This document shows positions 11,288 to 25,312 of a DNA stretch of 64,000 bases, in pieces. Position numbers and translations under genes: made by a program. Within the stretch, counting starts at the first letter, position 1. Every line of letters starts with the position of its first letter. The DNA lies in NCBI GenBank assembly GCA_037954235.1, contig JBBMOA010000013.1, forward strand, positions 19,866,501-19,930,500, in the 5' to 3' direction. This stretch comes from Aulostomus chinensis. Lineage: Eukaryota > Chordata > Actinopteri > Syngnathiformes > Aulostomidae. The notes under the pieces are model-generated. The model was not told the DNA's origin, ran no database searches, and saw only the letters and a list, made by a program, of their open reading frames with translations.

Positions 11288-14200
11288 GATGAGTATTGCA
11301 CTGTGCATCTGTATAATAATGGTACCCTTGGGGTGTGGGGGGGTCTTAATGACACAACAATGCAATCTTCAGTGTAGATGCTACCTGAATTACAATAGAT
11401 TTATGTGTTTGTATTTGTGTGCATGAGTGTGTATGCGTGCCCGCATCCAAGCACATGTAAACAAATCAATATGATGAAGGTTTCAGAGTGCAAACCTAAT
11501 TACCACTGAAATGAAAGCAATAGGGTCTGAGCAGTAATTACAAGCGTTGAAACTGTAAATCTGATACTTGCCAAATTACATGTTACCTGCTACTTACTTG
11601 TAGAGGCAGCTAGCACAGAGAGATTTTTGAGATTAAGAACACCTCTAAGATTTAGGAGGATCACTGGCATTGAGTGGAAGACTATAAGATAAAACCTCTG
11701 TAGATGTTGGCTGCTACCCCAGGATTGGGCATCAGCTGCCAAAGTCTGTGTTTGGCTCCACACTGAGAACCATGTTTTGGCCTCATGCAACCACAGCAGG
11801 CCTTTGACATTTGCAGCATCGATTAGGCTTTCAGGGAACAGCATTGTCTAACTTGACAGGAGCTGAGGAGGCAAACAAAACAATACAGAAAAGCAAGAAA
11901 TAGTCCTGTCTCCTTCACGCCAACATCTCAGCTTTCTGAATCGTAGTCTTGATTTGTGCCATCTGGCTCAACTTAGCTCAGGGGTTTTATTAGCTTCTAA
12001 GAGGTATGTCATTTGAAAGTGACAAATCAGACACGTTTTTTTCCTTCTTCTTTTTTTCATTTTTTTTTTATACCCAGGGTATACAGTACGGTGCTACTGT
12101 TTTAATCGAGCCATCAGTCTGTCTCCTGCAGGATAGATAGACGGCAGCGGTGGAACCATGTTGATTTTTCCTGCGGACTTAATGTGAGCTGAAGTGCAAA
12201 ATCTGTGTTCCACTGTGGAGAGGATCGGGAGGGATTCCACACCAGCGTGTTTTGTGAAAGCAAGGGTTTCTTCTATTATATTCCCTACGTCACCTGGGAT
12301 GACTTCCATTATGCCAACGCTGAACAGAAGATATCATTCTTTGTGATGTGTTTTGAATAACTCCAATTGACAATAATAATGTTACAGCCTGCAAAATCTG
12401 ATTTCTTATCACTCTTCTCTCAAATGTGATGACAGCGACTTCAGGTTGCATACATAATACACCTCAGGGTAATTGTTCTCTCTCAATGAGAATAAATAGC
12501 AATGTGTGTTTGAATATCCACTTGCACCTGTAAACCTGTCAGTGCAGTCGATCTATGTTTCCATTCATTCTGCATTGCACTCAGCTGGTAGCAGATATTT
12601 GAATTATTCCCAGTGCTTAGATTTATCTTATTCTCCTCAGCCTCAACAACCCACTTTCTCCACAGGGGTCATTAAAGTTTAATCTAAACTGATCTAAAAA
12701 TCTACAACTTGAAATAATTTTGCCAATATACAAGGCCAGAAATAACTGTAACTCACTGTGGCAGCAAACTGTATTGTGATGGAAATAAAATAATCATCAT
12801 TTCATAACCTTTCCTGTCGCAGCAGCAAAGAAAATTAACATTCAGCATGAGTTAGGTTTTATAGCTCAACGTTGGATTTGTTTGACTGTGGAATCATTTT
12901 ACATTCCTATTTAAGCTATTTATGTTATTCCACTCATATGAGATGATGTGTTGCCTCATGATTGAAATTACAAAGATTTTATATGGGGGTCATAAAAGTT
13001 CTGCTTTACAAAATACTCTCAGGCAGTGTATCCTCACGCTGCCTCGATCGGCATCCACTGTGGTGCAGGAGAGTACATCTGCAATGCAGGGGGCTTGACA
13101 GTCTGCCCTCTATTTCACATGTCATTGCCTAACACCTTGCCTTTTACTCTTACTCCATGCATCTGTCAGTGAAGTTTACTACATGGCGTCAACCATGTGT
13201 CTGGATGGCAGAGCAGATTATTCTGCAGCCGTTCTTCCTTTTCTCTCCTCCAGCCAGTCGTGATCCTACGCGCACAAATAGAGTTTTAGTGATGAATCAA
13301 AAACAGCCGGTATCGCACAGGAATGAAAAGTGACCTCCATATTATAGTTCCTCCATTTCTTCCTTATTTTATAGTGTGACTGACATTGAAAAGGTAGCTA
13401 GGTTGAATCAGTCAGAATAAAGTTAGAAATGTAACAATGAAACCTATCTCTTTTGCATATGCATTACATCTGCAGTAAAAAAGGAACGTGCGTGGACCTG
13501 CATGGGAGTTTTTATTCGTGTTTCAGTGTTTGCATATAAGTGTGTACTTGTGTGTGTGCTCCCGACATACTTTATTCCCCGATGAGTACTCCATCTCTTG
13601 TTCCCGCCACCTCCCTCCCATCCCTATCGGTGATGGATCCACATTAGAATTCATCCCTCATCATCCTGCCAAGTTATAACCCAGTAATAGTCAGCCCCTG
13701 TGGCCTCAGCAAATGAACAATAAAACCAAAGCCTTGCAACAGATCCCTGAAAAAAAAGGGAAAAGAGCAGGTGCCAAATTCTGACGTTCACCTTCTCTCA
13801 CAGTGGTGTGCTTTGCCGTTGAGGGAGGTGAAGACAAGACAAATATGGCTTTGCAGTGGCTACTTAACCTTGGCAATATTCTTGGCATGCATCCAAATAA
13901 TATGGAGATTGGATGATTTACTCAAGCACCACATGTGTTAAGCTTGTACGACTAACAGGCATGCTGTCTTTGAATCCCTAAACTCCGAGTCACAGATGCA
14001 TTATTGCAAATATCTGACACATGACATCACGACACCTACTAGGAGATGGCACGTGAGTGATACACAGTAAATGCTAGGGGCAGGTGACACCTTCTTGACT
14101 TATATTTTGTGGTTACAGTTTTTCACGGAAGAGCTGGATTATCATTACCTCGACCGAGATGCCACAACACGGGGAGTTGTTTGAAAGCCGAGAGGAACGT

Positions 14201-14587
14201 TGTTGTGGTGTAGAAAACGGCCTGATTGCAAGCTGCCCAGGGACTTCACAGGGATCAATATAGGCGGAGTGACAACCGTGCACTTGATTAAAAGTGACTG
14301 CTACATCTGGCAGGCTTGGCCATTACTTTCCCACTCTGAGTCCCTGGGGTGAAAGAGCATGAAGTGACAGGCTTCAGTCAGTCCTCCATTACCACCTTTC
14401 TGCTGTCCCTCAGGTGGAGGCAAGCCGGGGCAAAAATAGGCTGATGGACAACCCGGGGGGAGATGAAACACAGAGAAAATAAAGGTGCTGCACGTCCGCT
14501 TGCCCATGTGGACGTACATGTAAGAGTATGCCAGCGTGCATCAGAATGTTGGAATCCACAGGTGAATGCGGGTAGGTCGATGAATCA
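11287..14587. other. No gene supported
   Basis: The open frames at 11590-11844 and 12094-12309 (minus) and 13488-13679 (plus) have no splice or domain support. I see no transposon termini. Confidence 0.5.
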
Positions 14588-14720
14588 GATGAGATAAGAT
14601 AAGGTTCTTTATTGTCATAGTTTTTAAATGCAGCTGAAAGTTACTTTTCGCAAAGACATAAATTGACAGAATAAATAACGAAGTGGAAAGTTAAACAAGA
14701 CTTTTTGACAAATAATTATC
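14588..14720 (-). mobile_element. Probable LINE2-type 3' end with (TTATC)n tail
   Basis: Read on the minus strand, the segment contains ATGACAATAAAGAACC followed by TTATCTTATCTCATC. Short 3' ends of the form ATGACAATAAAG plus a simple pentamer-like tail are typical of teleost LINE2 elements. No coding part is recognisable, so this would be a severely 5'-truncated copy. The inner boundary is a guess. Confidence 0.45.
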
Positions 14721-15736
14721 AACAAAGTCAAAAGAAATGTCAGGGGCATCTCCCTCTTTCATAATACATCATCTTCCACTTACTTTGTGTTTGATTTGAC
14801 CTCAATCATGGCAAACGCAAGTAACAAGAATGAAATGGAAACTGACATAAAAAAAGAAGTCACAGTGCTTGATGTTGTTAATCTCAGCCTGTATACAAGA
14901 TGCATATTTTCAATGGAACAGCAGGAGACCTTGACACGCTCACAGCTTTTAACAGAGCAATAATGAATAGGCCACATGTCACCCGTGAAAGCTTTGAGTA
15001 CAAATGGAGCTGGTGTGGAGCAAAACGGCTAAAAACAGGGGTGGTGCTGACGCATGTATGTTTGTATCCACTGAACTGTTTTTCCTGGTTGCTTCGGTGT
15101 AACACCATCACCGGTAAAATGGATGAATTTCTCCCATCCATAAACTGGAGGAATTTGCCAATGAACATCGGCTGGATGGGTTAATGGATGGAAATGGAGG
15201 GCAGTATGTCAGACTTGCACTTGGTCATATTAAATGAACTTTCTTTTAAAAGTGGAGGCTGTGTATATGTGAGCAGCTGCAGGTGAATGTAAATGTGGTG
15301 ATTAAAAAGATTATTGACCAAAAAAAAGGCTGTAATAGCTCATTAGGGAAAAATAAGTGGGCGGTTATAAAGAGAGGGAGCTCCTTTGAGTGCTATGTGT
15401 TCATATTGCACAAAATAATTAGAATATTTTGAAAGAAAAAAACTGTAAATCTGAGATATACACATTTACATTTCACAGCAAGAATATCCTGTTCGTGGTA
15501 GCACTGAACTGGCAATCTAGTAGTGATTTTTTTTGTTGTAGCTCAAATCAAAGTGACTGACTGTGAATGCTGGTAAAGAAGACGGTGCATTTGAGAGTTC
15601 ATAGGGGGATGTTTTTGGAGAGTTAGTAGCCATGGGCTACGAGTAGCAATGCAGTGGTGAAAAATGTCTTTGTGTACTTAAGAAATTATTTATGAGTTCT
15701 CAAAAGGAAAAATCGTTTTTTTTTTTCTGGATAAAG
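14721..15736. other. No gene supported
   Basis: Overlapping 94-codon open frames on both strands at 14884-15184 are mutual shadows with no splice or domain support. Nothing else stands out. Confidence 0.45.
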
Positions 15737-15910
15737 ATGAACACAATGTTAAACTTCAGTGATAGTAGATGCGTTTTCGAGGGGTACAAGCGCAGCGACC
15801 CCATCAGACAGCCCCCCTTCCTGAGTTTTGAGGAACTGCTTGTGGCTAAAATGAGGAAGTGCAGACATCTGTACAACCTCGCCTTCATCCATCCAATGCA
15901 TCAGTCACAA
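15737..15910 (+). CDS. Candidate coding fragment, family unknown
   Basis: Within a long plus-strand open frame (15692-16081), the codons from about 15770 to 15886 end in G or C in about 29 of 39 cases. This is far above the AT-rich surroundings and typical of vertebrate coding DNA. The reading includes CVFEGYKRSDPIRQPPFLSF and then EELLVAKMRKCRHLYNLAF. An AG (at 15735-15736) preceded by a poly-T tract lies directly before an in-frame ATG (15737-15739), so it could be a first or internal exon. No clear GT donor follows the GC-rich part, which argues against a simple exon. The minus strand offers an alternative: a strong acceptor-like site before 15845 and 31 open codons ending ITEV-stop at 15749. 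I do not recognise either protein. It may be an exon, a pseudogene piece or a conserved non-coding block that happens to be open. Confidence 0.3.
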
Positions 15911-18900
15911 GAAGATTGTCCTCCCCCTCGTCTTGCCTTTATTTTCTCTTTTTCCAGACCGTCTCCTTTTTCTTCTATTGCAGCAGGATTAATGACCAAA
16001 AGAGCTGCTCCTTCTCACCTGTCGCCATTTTGTAAACAACAAACTCTTTCTTCTCTGAAACTGTTTTGTAGACGTTTTTGATACACTGGTGGCATTGCCT
16101 CACAGGGAGTGTAAAAGTGCCAAACCTTGTTTAGTCACCTTTCCGCATCACCTCATATTTGTGCAAAAAGCATAATCTAGCCTCAGTCAGTGACCCTTCT
16201 ATTTTACTCTATTCTCCTCCTAACAATGTCACACCTGTTTCCTAGTAACCTCCACCTCTCAGCGACTCCATTTGGTTACAGTAGTTCCTCCATCCCCTAG
16301 AGAGATGCTGAAACTGTCACCTCCCATCCAGACTGTCTGAGATGCAATGTTTGTGTGTGTCTGTGTGTGTGTGATAAGCCCCCCCCCCCACATCCCCACC
16401 CCCACCCCCGAGTTCTGCTCAATCTCAGCCACATAATACGCTTTAAAGCAGGCAGCACAACCTGCAGACTCAGCGGCGGTGGGTCATCAAAATGATTCAA
16501 AGGGAGAAATCCCATTTAACCCTAACCTCAAAGCTGGTGTTCCACAGACCCAGTTTCAAATAGCCACCTTCCTTGCCAATCTGTTACAATCAAAGAGCCT
16601 CAAGTCATGGGACAACATGTTGTTTCCAATCCACCGAGGGAGAGTTGGCATATTAGAGCTGTGTAACTGACATAAATGTGATGCCTCTCTTTTTCAGCCA
16701 CAATACAAGCTCCAATTACCATCAAAATGACTCTTGTTTTGTTCACCGAGCATTTGACACAAAAAAATACAGCGTGTCTGATTTTTAATTTCTATAGCGG
16801 GAGACAAGAATGAATTAATCATCATATCTTTGAGTGCCGATGGTGTTGTACCTGTATGTGAGCATTATCTTTCCTCACGCGCAAGCATGCAGACATTAAC
16901 TCATGTCAGGCTGACGAATATGACTCCCAGTCTTCTATGCTGATATTCAGACCACGTCAGACGAACCGTCCGTGTTACCTGTCACGTATCGTCAGCTCCT
17001 TTGTGACCATGCTTTGGAGTATTGAGCTCATTGTGGCAGCCATGATGAGAGTGACGACATTGACGAAGCTCATCTCTGCTCTCATTAGGTATTGTTGTGT
17101 ATTTACGCATGTCACAGTAATGACACCGTTAGAGCATGTGGCATTTTCAGTGCTGTCATTCTGAGCATCTCTGTTGTGTGTGTGTGTATGTGTGTGTGGC
17201 TAGGCCTTTTGTGCGGTTTCATTCGTATAGTATTAACCTCATGAACACCGAGCTATTAGGACAGATCAGAATTGACCAGCTAATCAGAATGAATTTTGTT
17301 CGTTACAGCGTTCATGGAAACACCAAATTCATAACACCAATGTAATTTCACTAAAAGCAAATTTAGTGGTTAGGGTGCAAAAACAACCACAACAACAACT
17401 TAAACCATCCACAATCGCTACAGGGCTCTGAAGACACGGTCTCGTAGCTGTAAAAAGTAAAATCCAGTTTGAGAACTGAAAGTACCATTTCTTTTTCTAC
17501 AATCATAAACAAGTCTGAGAGGTGTAATTTAATTTAGTCAGTTGGCAACTGGCTGAGGCAGGTCTCTTTTTGTTTTTTTGTCGGGGTTTTTTTTTTTTTT
17601 GCCCTCAGGAAATCTGTTTCAGAGCCAGCGGGGACAAGATCATGTCAAACATTCTGTCACACCGACCTTAAATTTAGATGATATGAATTTCCTTGTGGCT
17701 ATCCCTCATGCTCATCAAGATTATATCAAATCTGATTCCTGCTAAAATCTCATGCAAAGACTGGGAATGGGATTATGTATCAGTATAGTACTGTACATCA
17801 AAAACACATTTTGAAGGGAGTGAGATAATGCAAAAACAAGCAAACAAAAAGATTTAAATTAGCTTTACATAACCATAATAATAAAATAATACATAGACAG
17901 ATTTAGAAAGCAACCAAACACACTGGGATCTGTATTGATTACATTTCTATAGACTGCAATAATCCAAGTACTGAGCTGACAGTATTCCAGTTATAGTGTT
18001 TACATGAGGAGCTTGCCAAATATTGAATTTCCTGCTCATGTCCTCGTGACTGAAGCCACTCACACTCCCATGACATCCTTAAGTTTCTGAAACCATTGCT
18101 GTCATCTTGGTATCATGGTGTTTGGAGTGTTTGCTTGTTCATCATGCAAACATGATGCTTTAAGCTGAGTCTGAACACTCGCCGCATATTTGAGCCGCAC
18201 CGTCGTTCAGTTTGTCTGCCGTTTGTGATGCGAAATGCTTTAAAAACTCCAGCAGAATGAGCAGTCTGATGGCGTATTCATGTCTGCAACTTACCTCTAT
18301 AATCTGAAGATGTTATTACGAGATCAGAATGTTCCACATGCCTTTCTCAGATTATTGCTCTAATTGGGTTGATATTGTAATTTTGCCTTCCAGGGTGTTT
18401 AAGAAGAAATACCACCACTACTACTACCACTATTGAAATAAAAGTAAAGTTATAAACAGTAACAGAAAAGAATATGGCAACCACAAAGTCATAGGGATAT
18501 TGTTCAAATGAAATGAAAAACCTCCTCACAGATAAAATGTCACTACTTCATGTCTTTAATGGTGACCAATCACTGGCCAGAACTCTGATGTTAACCATTT
18601 ACTTCCTGGTCTGATTCAAAGCACAAATCTGCATCCTACTGCATGAAGGAGAACCTGTTCACCCAGGGAGATGCGCACGTATGACAGGGAATGATGTTAA
18701 TGTTGCTTGTGGAAAGCAGTCTGAGTGGAGAGGAACCTCTCTGATAAGCTACTACACTCATCAAAACCTACAGAGCAGAAAACATTTGAAAATAGTATTT
18801 TTCAGAGATGTAGGCGAAGATTTCTTTCAAGAATACGAATTATGATATAAAAGTAATTGCCTAAGTAATTCTTTCAAATTTTTCAGAAAACACACACACA

Positions 18901-19363
18901 CAAAAAAAAAAACTGGAGGCAAAACATCATAAGGAATTGATTTTAGCAAAAAAAACAAAAAAAAAGTCAAAAAATGACTTCGGCAGTGCGATATGGATCA
19001 TCACCTCACAAATAGATGAGCTAGCCTCCATATTAAAAGTATGACTTTTATATTCCTCCACAGTACAACCTTCCGTAAGCTTTGTAAGAGACCCGTGAAT
19101 GTTGATGCAATTCCTTAGTGGCCGAAAGAGGTCGATGAAACTCATAAATTACTTAAACTCCCTTTAACTTGGCCTTTCACTTGACTTTGCTAAATCAGTG
19201 TTGGTCGACGGATTCAGCTGGGTAAGAAATGGAGTTTTCTTTTTTTTTGCTCTTACAGTCATCATCAATTAAACAATATGATTTTGAAATAACTAATACA
19301 TTACATACTGGAATTTTGAAGGAAAATGAGAGCGGGTAGGGAGATTCTGTGCATTTGGGCAGC

Positions 19364-19365
<2 letters not shown>
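15911..19365. other. No gene supported
   Basis: The stretch contains the short compound repeat listed at 16351-16410. The remaining open frames are short and overlap on both strands. No transposon ends were recognised. Confidence 0.5.
16351..16410. repeat. (TG)n followed by C-rich low-complexity run
   Basis: Short TG arrays interrupted by CTG lead into about 11 cytosines and then CCCCA units. Confidence 0.9.
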
Positions 19366-19416
<51 letters not shown>

Positions 19417-19421
19417 TGTGT
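19366..19421. repeat. (TG)n microsatellite with CG interruptions
   Basis: About 56 bp of TG flanked by GCGCG and interrupted by GCGCG near the end. Confidence 0.97.
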
Positions 19422-22400
19422 ATCTGTCCACTTGTGTCAAAGTGAATTCTCAATTTTCTCTTCCAATAATTTAGGATGCTTAATAAATATTTCTCGATGC
19501 TTCAGACATCTAAAGTAAATTCCCTATGGCCTCAGTGAAGTATGTTGCCCACGAACACCTTCAGCTGTGTGGGTGTAAAGAAACGGTACAGACTTCCAGA
19601 CCATCCCACAAGTGGAAACAGTTGGCTGCTGCCAAATCCTTGTCACAGGGGCCAAGTCTCGATGTGTGTGTTGTGTTGATGGCATTAACATTTTTTAATA
19701 AACACCTTGAGGAGCTTGTGACAGCAGAAGGCATCCTACTTGACATTCTCTCTCCCCAGGCTCATAGAAACAGCTGTTAGAATCACCCATACGTGGGCTG
19801 TGAAACCCTGCTGGCATGTCTAGCCTCCGCAAATGCACCCGGCCGAGAATACACACTTCACCACATGCCAAGTCTCAAGTGGGTGCATAATACCTTTAAA
19901 CGTGTGTGATGACTAAACGGGGGAATTGTACATTAATTTTTTTTATCTCCAGTTTTGGCCCAAAAGCGTTTCGTTTAGATGAGATGCAGAGTAATTTATC
20001 AAATCATTTCAAATTGCCACGTACTATATATGAGTGACATGTTTGGTCCATGCCAGAGGTAATCAAGGATAAGGAGAATCCTGAATGGAAAAATCTGTGA
20101 TGCCAAAGCCAGTGATTGTAAGAGCTATTCTACCTCTGCTCCTCCCGAAGAGCCAAAAATCTGCTTTCTAACATTTGAACCAGGACGCGTATCAAGCTGA
20201 TGGGGTTTTTAGCACAGATAACGGATACAGAGAAATGCTACAGTATGTGTGCTGATACTTGCACAATCTATGCACAGGTTGATAACATATATCAATAATC
20301 CAGTAGAAAAACATTTCTTGAAAATAAAAAGTTCCAAATATACTGTGATTTCACAACATCGTGGATCATTCAGTCAGGGCCGCTCTCTTCCTGAACGCTT
20401 GCATGGGATCAATCTTTTTTTCGTCTTCTCAGTCAATCTAGCGAGTACCCAGCTTTGGCTTCTGAACAAGCCAGCAGCAGACATGATATGACAACGGTAC
20501 ATCATAGCAAATGTTTCACAATCAAAAATAAATCAATCAAAAACGCAGCTACAGAAGTTATAAGAACAAGCAACAACCATCGTCCTGAAAAACATGAAGC
20601 ATGCAGGCTAGGGGAGCTGTGCAGGAGGTGGATGGCTGATAAATGCTTTCTCCAATATTCATGCACAGAAGAGATTGGTGGTAAAAATGCTATACCTAAC
20701 AGCTGGTAAGTGCACACCAGCATAAAAGCAATTAAAATTTATTTGGGTCAAAATCACCAAACTTTTTTGACTGAGTTTTACTCCCAGTGACCATTAGAAA
20801 AAAAAAATCAATTTAAATAACAGCCAGGTCTAAACCCTAACCCAAAATCATTGCCTTGCCCTACTTGGACTTCAGTTCTTTAGTTCAGGGAGATTGGAAA
20901 AAAAAAAATCAAACACTTATCATTATTAATTATAATATGTTGTTACACCAGAGAGAAGAATCTCAATCTTTTCAGTCCCTTTTGTAATAACAGTCATGGC
21001 TGTTTAATTGTTTTAGTTGAATCAAACCTTGAGGGGCTTGTCAAATAAATTAAAGATGCTATATTCTAGCGGTGGCCTGACTGCAATGAATGGATGAATA
21101 GGCTGACATGGAAAGAGCTCAGCGCATGAATATGAATTGGGCCTCTGCGCTTGTGTTCACTAGTCTGGAATTAGTGCTTTTCATCACTGATGGCTTATAG
21201 GCTGATGGTTTGGCTGCTGGCTGGGGTCACAATAAAATGATGTGTTTGCCAAAGGCAGAGAGGCTGGGTCACAAGGGACTAAATGGCCCAGTTATGAAGA
21301 GCAGGGCTTATCTACCTCTCTGAATCAACCCCTACCTCCAGCTAAACATACACCACATCCTTTGGGGCGCGTATCTCTGAGAAAACAGGGGGCAATAAAA
21401 GATGACTATCTCTCCTTGCCTTCATTATATTACTAATGCATTTCACACAAGGCATTTCATACAAGACAGGTCTCTGTTTTAAGTGATTTTGAGTGCAAAA
21501 TTGTATTACAACTGTCTAGTCTGCAGTGTCTGCTCATCCTCAGGGAAAAAGCTTCAGTTTGGGATTTAATAGTCAAAGCAAAAACACAGAAACATCTGAA
21601 GAGCTAGTCCTCTATTTATTAGATCCCCTACTGGGATCATTGAGTCTGATATAAAGCCATCACCATATGCCTGTGTTTAATGTGCCCTCTTCCACATAAG
21701 CTCGCAAATGAGCTAAGATTATGCTTACTGTGGGGAATCAATACTCCTGCTCTGGACAGTGTGCGTTTAATCATACAACGAATAACTCTGTTATGTATAA
21801 AACATATAAAACATTTTTTTTTCTTTTTTAAGGGTGGGGCGTTATATGAACTGTGCCAGTATGAGAAGTTTTCCTTGATTTGGTGGGCTTTAAGTTGGAA
21901 TTTATCTTTCTTTTATGTGCATAACTCCACTGATAGGTTTCGTTCTAGAATTAACAATATTTGGCTCCGTTTGCTTGTCATCACACACTGAAACACTGTG
22001 AGTACTTTAGTTCTTTCCCTCAGGATTGCTCTTTTATGGTCAGGGCAGTACTCAGAACTACATTTCCTTCTCTGCTAACAAATAGCATGTAAGTGTTACT
22101 GCGCAGTCCGTTACAGCTCGCTACACCTCGGACAAAAACAAACACATGGGTCCATCCATCCACACGGACAAAAAAGTACAAAATCTTACAACACTGCAAA
22201 GCTCCAGAACAGGAACAGATAAGATCACACCACTCTAATATGGAGCATTTTGTTTCACCTACAACTGTTGAAGATTTAGATGATAAATACCCCTTATGTA
22301 TACTATGTTTGCTGTCTTGAAACCCAATAATTAGAGAAAGAGACAACTTACAACACATCTTTTGACATCTTTCCTCCGTAAGTCACTGTCACCTCACTTC

Positions 22401-24550
22401 AGCTAATTTTCCGATGCTTTTATTTGCGGTAGAAGCTCTTCTGCTCTACACTTCTCCTCACAGTGGGTGTTTGTAGTCTCGTCTAGCCAATGTACTCACA
22501 AAATGTTTGTAAGCGCCCTCCAGAATGGCAAATATTATCCACTTTCTGCTCTTATGGTTATTATTACTGTCATCGTAGTCTTTGTGAGTCACGACTGGAG
22601 CAGCGTTCCTTTTTTACCGAGACTGAAAGAGCACCAACTAAACTTTAAGCATGAAATAAGACATAGCTTAAAGCAAATCTTGATCACCTCTGGCACTCCA
22701 TTTACATAGTTTGTTACTTTGTGAGTATGTTGGTATATCTCATTTTGTATTTCCCAACCACTTGAACATACACAAGGACAACAGATGTAAACTAGCTTAT
22801 TATCTTAATGTGGCACTTTTGCACTGTTGTGGAAAACATGTACTTTCCCAATGAATAATGAAATAACAAATAAAATACACATGAAAACTATCGGACCGAC
22901 CCTGGGATGTTTGTTGTATCCCTTATTCGTGGCAAAATGGAAATGCAGACAAGAATTCATTGCCTCCATGATGTCGTTGATGGTGGAGCCCCATCCAGCT
23001 GTAATGGATGGTGGCAAATTACCAAAATCTATAAATACATCTCTGCCAGTGATGTGACTCAGGAGTTAGTGGCAAGTGGATGCTACACACCGACCTTTAG
23101 GCTGGGTCAAGGTTAGAAGGGTTTCAATAATAACCACAAGGTTTTGGGGAAAAGAAACCATCACCGACTGCTGGTATGAAATAGGGAGCAAAAGCAGCTT
23201 CTCGTATTAGAGCCTGATGTTGCACTGACCCGATCATCGGCCCTGACCTTCCTCTCCTGTGCTATATAACACTATTTCCTCATCGCTCCTGATGGACAAG
23301 AGTCATCATTTCTGCAGCTGTTATCGAGGGCTTTGTCACTACAATGTGGACATACGGTACATTGTTTTGACATTAATAAAACAAGCGATACAGCTGTTCC
23401 TCTCGGGAAGACAGTCGACTTGTACTTTATCTTTCTTTTATAGTGTGGCATCATTTAAATAGTTCATCCAAGGCTTCCACAGCTTAGCGCGACGTGTCGT
23501 TGCACACGGATAAATGTGCGAATGACCTTTTTTTTTGAGTTTATTCATTCTCACTGTAAACATTATTTTTCACCAGCGGGTGATTATGAGTTATTATAGG
23601 GATAAAAACACAAGTTCCCTGAGACAACATGTTACCAAATGCATACTGAGAGAGAAACGGTCAAAGCTTTCTAGGAGCTTTCCATATTTCCTGTCTTTTC
23701 CCCAAAGATTTATTAGACATGGTTTAACTAACAGGAGGCTCAGGGAAATCCTCCTTGTGGAATTATAGAAATCATTTCCCATTAACCATTTTAATGGAGA
23801 GAAGAAATTCAAGGACACCCTCAATGTTATGATTATCACTTCAAAGACAAGCTGTTGACACTCTGGAAACTGTTAACGATGTAATGAATGAATCATGAGA
23901 AGCGTTTTTGGTCAGAGGGCTGTTCCTCCTCCCAGCAGTGTGGTCTGGCCCTCATCTGTGTTGTGTTTGTGTCACCCTGCAGTAACGGCCCTTATCTGTC
24001 TTTCACTCGGTGTCGCACTGACAGGCAGGAAAAGGAGGCGAGGGGGAGATGTTGTTGCTGAGGCAGCGAGGTATAAAGGTACTTTTGTCAGTCACCTGTA
24101 TTCCTTGATAATCTGCTTTCATGTTAGAATAATAGAACAATTACTCCAGGACGAACGGCATGTTAATCTTCAATGCTGAAGAGCAGCAAGGGTCATTAAA
24201 TCCCCTTGTTATCTTTAAGTTATTCAGAGGAGAATGTCTGTCAGGAGACTGCTGATTCCATGGTAACTGAACTGAGGCACATCATTTATCTAATCCATCT
24301 AATAACATATCATCAGTTTAATAATCATTTCATTCGCAAAACTGTTGACCTGGGATGCAGATATCATTTTAAAATGTTTATTATTTAGAAGTCAGATAAA
24401 CTGTCCGATCAAATAAAGTGTTCAGGTACATTTTTTTCTCCTTGAAACGAAAGAAATCTTCTAAATCAAACTACAAATTACATTGTTAGAGAAAAACCGT
24501 CAAGTGGGCAGCATATTTTCTGTTGGTATTTGTGTCTCGGCGGCTCTTAC
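19422..24550. other. No gene supported
   Basis: Only short open frames shadowed on the other strand. Around 21438-21465 the 14-base word GCATTTCACACAAG is followed directly by the same word with one change (C to T). The segment 23900-24200 is GC-richer and holds GAGGTATAAAGG, a TATA-like word, but nothing else points to a promoter. Confidence 0.45.
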
Positions 24551-24645
24551 CTGTCCAACAGAATACAGGCCAACTGTGTTTCACTCTTCATCTCCATCTG
24601 CTCCCTCAGCGCCCGCCAGCAGGTGAAAGCAAACCCCAGATTCAT
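24551..24645 (-). CDS. Candidate small exon with consensus splice donor
   Basis: On the minus strand an open reading runs from an ATG at 24643-24645 to GGACAG followed by GTAAGAG (donor GT at 24549-24550). This is a near-consensus CAG/GTAAGA donor. The 31 full codons read MNLGFAFTCWRALREQ and then MEMKSETQLACILLD, a helix-like, charged composition that looks protein-like. An overlapping ATG four bases upstream opens a 22-codon frame that ends in TGA. Alternatively the exon could start after GCTGAG at about 24604. I do not recognise the protein. The length is within the range of real exons, but a donor plus about 30 open codons can arise by chance in 64 kb, so this is only a lead. Confidence 0.22.
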
Positions 24646-25312
24646 TCATTTTGGAATGTTATTTGTTAACTTGCCGCGTCACCGCTCTGCACAGTGTTGA
24701 CTTTTTTCATCTCTGTCACTGCCATTTTTCTAGATCCTGATATCTAGTTCCTGTTTTTGTTAAACGTCCCATCCCAAAAGCCAATGAGATTTTATCATCC
24801 GTCCGAAAGTGAAGAGGCAGGAGACGACATCTCCACAAATCGCTTCAAGCGATGACTGAGGAAGAGGATTTCGTCCGAGTATTGTTTTGTAGGAATGTCA
24901 GATGTTAATGCACCAATCACCAACTAGGCATCTTGTCACAATTGCAAGATTTGGAAAAAAAAAGGGGGGTTTTTGTTTTTGTTTTTTTTTTGCTCAGAAT
25001 TTGTCAGAAAAGCCTGAAGACCTTCATGATGATTTATTACGGTGGAGCTGGGAAGTGATGGCTTGATCATCGCTGTATTTGCAGCTTTAATTTCTACAGT
25101 GATGCTGCTGTGAAGAGGTGATGCACCAGGGTGAGCGGCGGTTGTGGAGAGGTTAGCGGCATTCTTAAAAACCATCTGGGAGGAGGAACTGTTCTACCCC
25201 TGGGTCTCGGTGAAGGGACCTGAACATTTCGTTGGTGATGATGCAACGCCCTCAAAATGCAGCAGTGTCAGGGTCCTGCCTTGACATTTAGAGACAGTTG
25301 TAGGAAATGAAG

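Noticed and set aside
11137..11426. Several open frames across the (TG)39 array
   Set aside because: They encode only VC or TH dipeptide repeats from the microsatellite.
24060..24085. GAGGTATAAAGG as a TATA box
   Set aside because: A single TATA-like word without other promoter signals or a following exon.
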